From the NCBI RefSeq assembly GCF_034929435.1, contig NZ_JAYFUM010000007.1:186001-250000 (forward strand): a stretch of DNA of 64,000 nucleotides. Reading direction: 5' to 3'. The translations under genes and the position numbers were made by a program. This DNA comes from Arcicella rigui. Its GTDB lineage: Bacteria; Bacteroidota; Bacteroidia; Cytophagales; Spirosomataceae. Below the pieces are notes generated by a model, which was not told the DNA's origin, ran no database searches, and saw only the letters and a program-made list of their open reading frames with translations. Positions 60,901 through 64,000 of this stretch are shown here, in pieces (positions within the stretch are counted from its first letter, which is position 1; every line of letters begins with the position of its first letter).

Positions 60901-62278
60901 AGTAGCCACTGCTCAGGAATTTACTGTGAAATCTTCGGGTAAATTCTCAGTAAAAGTGCGAGATTCTTTTGGTTGTTTTTCGGCTTATTCAAAAGTAACC
61001 AAAGTAACAGTAAACCCATTACCAACCAAACCAACTATTCGTTTGGTGCGTCCTGTGAATTTCTGCGACGAAGACAGTACTGTTTTAGAAGCCAGCCTTC
61101 CGAATACAACGCCAAATGATACAAAGAACAAGAACGTGTACCAGTGGTCGATTGATGGAAAGGTTTTTCAAACAGGCAATGTAAGAGTACTCACTTGGAA
61201 GAAAGCCAGTAACATTACCGTAGCCATTACAGATACCAACGGTTGTAAGGCGGTGAGTAGTTCAGACGTAGTGACTACCGTTGTGAATCCTTTACCAGCT
61301 ACGCCTTCTATTACAATTATTGGAGCAAATCCATTCTGTGCCGACAGAAACATTATTCTGAATGCAATTGGTGTAGAAGCCAGCACTTATAAATGGAGTA
61401 TTTCAAATAGTGATAAAAGTACAATTTCAGTAAATAAAGCAGGGAATGTAACTGTGCAGTCGGTAAGTGCTTTGGGCTGTTTATCAAAACCTTCGCCTGC
61501 CATTACACTAAGTACTTATCCTTTGCCTGCTGCTCCACAAATTTCAGTAACATCGGGCAGTACCGTATTTTGTGATGGAAACAAAGTACGCTTTACTTCA
61601 TCAAGTACCAATAAGGCTTATTGGTGGAAAAGTAGTACAGATTCATTGGGCGTAGGCGATAGCAATACTTCTCTCACGGCTTCGGTGTCGGGCAATTATT
61701 TTGCAAGAGTTCAAGACAAGAATACTTGTTTGTCTGCTCCGTCTAATTCCATTGCTGTTGATGTTCGTCCGCTTCCAACAGTGCCAGAAGTGAGTCAGGC
61801 AGGAACTTATACTTTGGATGCCCAAAGCAATGGCGACGAAAACGGCTATGTATGGAAATACAATAGCGAAGTTCAGAAAGCATTTACTTCAAGAGTAATC
61901 AAAGTAAAAAAAGATGGCGACTACCAAGTACAAGCCAGCATTACTTACTCGATTGCTTCGTTGCCAAGTGGTAAATTAGTTTGTTATTCAAATGCTTCGT
62001 CGGTATTCAAGTATAAACAAGATGTAAGTTTCGATGGCATGAGCATCTATCCAAACCCAAGTATTACAGGCGACGTTACGATTGAAGTGGTGGAAGATTT
62101 GGTAGGTTCTACTTTACAAGTTTTCACAATGGAAGGAAAATTAGTAGAAGAATTTAAAATAGATAAATTCGATGGACCAAAGAAAGTAACCCTTTCGGGT
62201 TCAACGGGAAATGCTTATATCGTAAAACTTAAAACCGACAGTTTTGAGAAGATTAAGAAAATCATAGTTTTAAAATAA
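57941..62278 (+). CDS. Giant secreted Ig-like repeat protein with T9SS sorting domain
   Basis: 1445 residues. A signal peptide (LLLVWLILSYSITSAQ) is followed by about 14 Ig-like units of 80-90 residues, each opening with a (V/F)C-G/E segment and containing a Y-x-W core and a late GC-x-S motif. Units two and three are nearly identical (88-residue period). The last 75 residues (SIYPNPSITGDVTIEV to KIIVLK) form a type A T9SS C-terminal domain, so the protein is exported by the type IX system and attached to or released from the surface. A role in adhesion or biofilm is plausible but not shown. It is preceded by a long palindrome and followed by a strong terminator. Confidence 0.93.
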   Translation: MKRICTSLLLVWLILSYSITSAQTTPTITATGVYTCTGQGTSQLTLPTGYAVYQWLDANNVAVGSSQTYLASPGTYTAKVKKNVGDASFTNVAAFTVTSIVPTAPVLTAPSDIVSPVCATASRSLTASGGSNYTWFRDNVSLGVSTSTLNVTGTSVSTAGTYVYTVSSTNSVTGCSTLSSSSVSLKVSPKPTTPVIASVSNDLVCGTATQTLTATSGGTSYTWKREGTSLNTSTTNSLSVKGTDVSTAGVYDFTVVSQNAVGCTSDESAVVSLKLSPKPTTPVIASVSNDLVCGTATQTLTATSGGTSYTWKREGTSLNTSTTNSLSVKGTDVSTAGVYDFTVVLQNSVGCTSDESAVVSLKLSPKPTTPVIAPLTSNLLCGTETKTLTATSGATAYTWKRSGTSLANTTNTLTIALADVATAGIYSYSVIAQNSVGCLSDESATVKVVLSPKPAKPVIDALNITDPICGVGTKTLTATSGGAYYTWKRNTTVLSDTISTLLVKGNDVLLAGTYNYSVTLENSFGCVSDESSAVALKVSPKPATPTISPITKPLVCGTDSRTLTASSGGAAYIWYRGDKLLKSTSSAITVTGRDTTVGGNYTFTVALQNSVGCASDYSTGVTLQLYPTVPSKPNITASGKTTFCEGGSVTLTSSYTASSNVWSRTSGADTTTVLTTGIKVLKTNTFIVKAKDANGCLSLASDSVKVTVNANPTAPIIAEGTSVSVCQLDSIKLNANNKGTGSYLWNTGAKTRSIYVKTAGNYSVAYTDSNTCVSPTSALTVLKVNPLPAKPTVTAVRPVEFCAGDFTTLRGSTASGYIWSNGATTSEITVTSSASITLRVVSDKGCKSKDSSDVVTVISNPLPATPSIVANGPLKFCPDSTVTLTSSATQSKYVWTELTSKTVLDSTKSLVVGDPGVYALQVISAKKCISKVSTSVTVSVREAPQPASILASPTAIFCEGGSVTLKALFANGNVEKYSWRNEDTKLEVATAQEFTVKSSGKFSVKVRDSFGCFSAYSKVTKVTVNPLPTKPTIRLVRPVNFCDEDSTVLEASLPNTTPNDTKNKNVYQWSIDGKVFQTGNVRVLTWKKASNITVAITDTNGCKAVSSSDVVTTVVNPLPATPSITIIGANPFCADRNIILNAIGVEASTYKWSISNSDKSTISVNKAGNVTVQSVSALGCLSKPSPAITLSTYPLPAAPQISVTSGSTVFCDGNKVRFTSSSTNKAYWWKSSTDSLGVGDSNTSLTASVSGNYFARVQDKNTCLSAPSNSIAVDVRPLPTVPEVSQAGTYTLDAQSNGDENGYVWKYNSEVQKAFTSRVIKVKKDGDYQVQASITYSIASLPSGKLVCYSNASSVFKYKQDVSFDGMSIYPNPSITGDVTIEVVEDLVGSTLQVFTMEGKLVEEFKIDKFDGPKKVTLSGSTGNAYIVKLKTDSFEKIKKIIVLK
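58511..59038 (+). repeat. Near-identical 264-bp tandem repeats within the T9SS protein gene
   Basis: Two consecutive 264-bp (88-codon) units start at 58511 and 58775 and differ at few bases; a third, diverged copy starts at 59039. Each starts with the words CCTACTACGCCAGTGATTGC. The low divergence indicates recent duplication or gene conversion. Confidence 0.85.
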
Positions 62279-62294
62279 GTAATCCCATAAAACA

Positions 62295-62336
62295 TAAAAA
62301 AGGCTATCTGAACACTTGGTTGAGATAGCCTTTTTA
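62295..62336. terminator. Bidirectional terminator between the T9SS protein gene and the PhyH gene
   Basis: AAAAAAGGCTATCT pairs with AGATAGCCTTTTT around a 13-nt loop. Confidence 0.85.
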
Positions 62337-62356
62337 TATGAGAGCGAGTCAGAAAA

Positions 62357-63172
62357 TTATTTCTGAACCACTTTTGCAAAGCGATGATAGAATGGTGTTT
62401 TACTATTTTCATTTTTAGGCATATACTTGCCTGTAATAATTGGCACATACATCACTCTACGGCGAGAAGCTTCACCAAAATTTGGCGATACTTCAACACG
62501 ATGCCATAAACGACCATCATGTACTGTTAAATCTCCTGCTTCAATTTCAAAACCAACTTCACGTGCGTCTGGTGTATGGTCGATAAATTGTTTTTTGCCA
62601 AACAATAATTTCAATACACTTTGATTTTGCGTTCCTGGTAATACTCTCAATCCACCGTTTGAAACTGGGCAAGTATCCAAATGTACACCAACGTTTAGCA
62701 TCGGAAGGATTTTTTGTCCTAAGAATAAATCACGAGGGCTGTCTGTATGCCATCCCATTTGTGTAAACTTGCTATTAGGTGCATTTACATAGTGATTGAA
62801 TACCAAACCGTCTTTTTCGTCTTCGCTAATACGCCCATCATAAGGAGCTAATAATTCAACTAATAATTGCAAGCGAGGGTCTTTCAAAAACTCGCCTAAG
62901 ATTGTGCTGTACTTGTTAGTAAAACACATTCTTTGAATCATTTTGTTGCCGTGTTCGTCTTTCCCAAACTTTAAAGGAATGCCGTTGATTTTATCAATGC
63001 CATCCGCTAACCATTTCTTTTCAATTTTATCTAATTCGCTGATAAACGTTTTGATAGTTTCGGCGCTAATGAAATTTTTAAATTGAATTACTCCATACTT
63101 GCGGAAATATTCTTTCTGCTCTGGGGTTAGCTTATCTCCCAACTGGAAGGTTTTGTACTCAAACTTTACCAT
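62357..63172 (-). CDS. Phytanoyl-CoA dioxygenase (PhyH)-family oxygenase
   Basis: 271 residues. Fe(II)/2-oxoglutarate dioxygenase fold with the metal triad HxD in GWHTDSP (about 140) and a distal His in DGRLWHRVE (about 225), plus the Arg-x-(S/T)-like region RRRVMYVP for 2-oxoglutarate. The N-terminal FRKYGVIQFKNFIS is typical of the family. Substrates vary widely (phytanoyl-CoA, ectoine, secondary metabolites), so the substrate is not predicted. It is transcribed alone towards the terminator shared with the surface protein. Confidence 0.88.
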   Translation of the reverse strand: MVKFEYKTFQLGDKLTPEQKEYFRKYGVIQFKNFISAETIKTFISELDKIEKKWLADGIDKINGIPLKFGKDEHGNKMIQRMCFTNKYSTILGEFLKDPRLQLLVELLAPYDGRISEDEKDGLVFNHYVNAPNSKFTQMGWHTDSPRDLFLGQKILPMLNVGVHLDTCPVSNGGLRVLPGTQNQSVLKLLFGKKQFIDHTPDAREVGFEIEAGDLTVHDGRLWHRVEVSPNFGEASRRRVMYVPIITGKYMPKNENSKTPFYHRFAKVVQK

Positions 63173-63405
63173 ATTTTTACCCTAAATTAAAAGTGGTTTG
63201 CAAGAACAAATTGTTTAAAAGTTCTTGGTACAAGACTAATTTGTGCATACAAATCAGGCTTATAAAAAATTGTACAAAATAAAGTTGACGGCTTTTAAAC
63301 CGTTTCGTAGAAGCAGTTGGGCAGAACTACTTTTACAAATAACCAAAATCAATAATTTTTAGTTTTCAATTCTGGTAAAACAATGCAAATTAAAAGAATG
63401 TAATC

Positions 63406-63440
63406 AAATTGTAAATTTTTTATTAGAAAATTTACAATTT
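63406..63440. repeat. 14-bp perfect palindrome in the spacer upstream of the PhyH gene
   Basis: AAATTGTAAATTTT (63406-63419) and AAAATTTACAATTT (63427-63440) around a 7-nt centre. No T-run follows on either strand. It lies between the PhyH start (63172) and the end of the PAP2 gene (63580). The remainder of this 407-bp spacer shows nothing that I can name. Confidence 0.5.
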
Positions 63441-63579
63441 ACCTTTATAATTCACAAAGAGTAGAATTGCTTGTATGAACAAGAACCATAAAATTACCTT
63501 TTTATGAAACAAAATTAAAAGGATTCCTGTATATTTTTTAATTAATGACTTAAAATACAAAGCATTATCATTATTGGAC

Positions 63580-64000
63580 TTAAATAATTTTTCCAGCCAA
63601 AATAAAAACTATTTGCATGATTGCGTAGAAGCCTGCCATAATCACACAAGATATTTGCCAACGAAGCTGCAAAATGTAACGAGCCAAGAAATATGCTAAA
63701 ACTGTAAAAAATACAGCTCCTAAAACATCTATGGTATAATGAACGTGCTGAATCAATAATAAAACAGCCAACACTACGGCGGCAATTGCTGAAATTACTT
63801 TTTCACGAGGCGTTTCTAAGAATAGCCAAATCATTACCATCGTTGAGGTATGACCAGAGAAAAATAAATCTTTGGTGATAGGTTCTGAATTTCCATAAAT
63901 CGCTATTTCTGCGAAGGTATCATGCAGGATTACTAAATTTGCAGGCGGATTTAGCGGGAAAAGATAAATCGTACTCATCCGAAAGATAGTTTCTATCACG
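63580..64000 (-). CDS. PAP2/sphingomyelin-synthase-like phosphatase (N-terminus cut by window edge)
   Basis: The frame is open to the right end of the window, so the beginning of the protein lies outside. About 140 residues are visible. They contain the C-terminal PAP2-like catalytic motifs: FFSGHTSTMVM (phosphatase SGHT motif) and QHVHYTIDVLGA (the His and Asp of the last motif), separated by membrane helices. The order and spacing match the PAP2_C/sphingomyelin-synthase-like group of integral-membrane phosphatases, which act on lipid phosphates or phospholipid headgroups. About 80-90 residues are probably missing. Confidence 0.75.
   Translation of the reverse strand, partial: VIETIFRMSTIYLFPLNPPANLVILHDTFAEIAIYGNSEPITKDLFFSGHTSTMVMIWLFLETPREKVISAIAAVVLAVLLLIQHVHYTIDVLGAVFFTVLAYFLARYILQLRWQISCVIMAGFYAIMQIVFILAGKII

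Noticed and set aside
58144..61386. Several open frames on the minus strand inside the giant surface-protein gene
   Set aside because: They are shadows of a Thr/Ser/Val-rich repetitive gene; copies recur with the repeat unit and have no start signals or family features.

Overview
The window looks like chromosomal DNA of an AT-rich member of the Bacteroidota, most likely order Cytophagales (a Spirosomaceae/Cytophagaceae-type genus; the genus cannot be fixed from the sequence). The reasons are Bacteroidota-type promoters (TAnnTTTG at -7, with a TTG about 19-21 bp upstream where one is visible), few Shine-Dalgarno sequences, a giant secreted Ig-repeat protein with a type IX secretion (T9SS) C-terminal sorting domain, a fused SecDF, the alternative GlmU-like protein typical of the phylum, and zinc-free L31. 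No tRNA, rRNA, transposase, integrase, phage gene or CRISPR array was seen.

Layout. 1-7300: a secreted zinc metalloprotease (cut by the left edge), phosphoglucomutase, a small outer-membrane barrel protein, and an overlapping four-gene envelope operon (LolA-like, YidD, two TPR/DUF5683-like proteins). 7300-14800, minus strand: a TM2-domain protein, prfC, an amino-acid permease, secDF and a small secreted protein. 15000-18100: a leucine-rich lipoprotein, nadC and nadA. 18100-22200: a Spy-like periplasmic protein, nrdA without nrdB, and rpmE with a long structured leader. 22600-29200: GlmU-like protein, DNA polymerase III delta', hemC, a small conserved protein, a two-domain secreted esterase and a rhodanese-thioredoxin fusion. 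29400-34500: enolase, a small gene pair (one member probably frameshifted), divIC, a low-molecular-weight phosphatase, a DUF1684 protein and gpmI. 34700-46700, minus strand: rpoB and rpoC, separated by two large polytopic membrane-protein genes. 47200-57700: gamma-carbonic anhydrase, HIT protein, gpsA, a DUF6580-like membrane protein, purK, purE, a LysM protein, an oxidoreductase, an acyl-CoA dehydrogenase, adk and obgE. 57900-64000: the T9SS Ig-repeat protein, a PhyH-type dioxygenase and a PAP2-type phosphatase cut by the right edge.

Most of the content is housekeeping: glycolysis (pgm, eno, gpmI), NAD (nadA, nadC), purine (purK, purE, adk), haem (hemC), phospholipid (gpsA), secretion (SecDF, YidD, LolA-like), cell division (DivIC), replication, transcription and translation. 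Genes lie in short directional units separated by clear rho-independent terminators, many of them serving convergent genes.

Three features stand out. First, the normally contiguous rpoB-rpoC pair is interrupted by two tightly spaced membrane-protein genes, with a 13-bp perfect hairpin after rpoB, and rpoB is detached from the L10/L7-L12 ribosomal genes and carries a leader of about 320 nt. Second, intergenic spaces hold at least five families of degenerate short-word repeats, often arranged as long inverted repeats. Third, a compact overlapping LolA-like/YidD/TPR/TPR operon looks like an uncharacterised envelope-biogenesis module.
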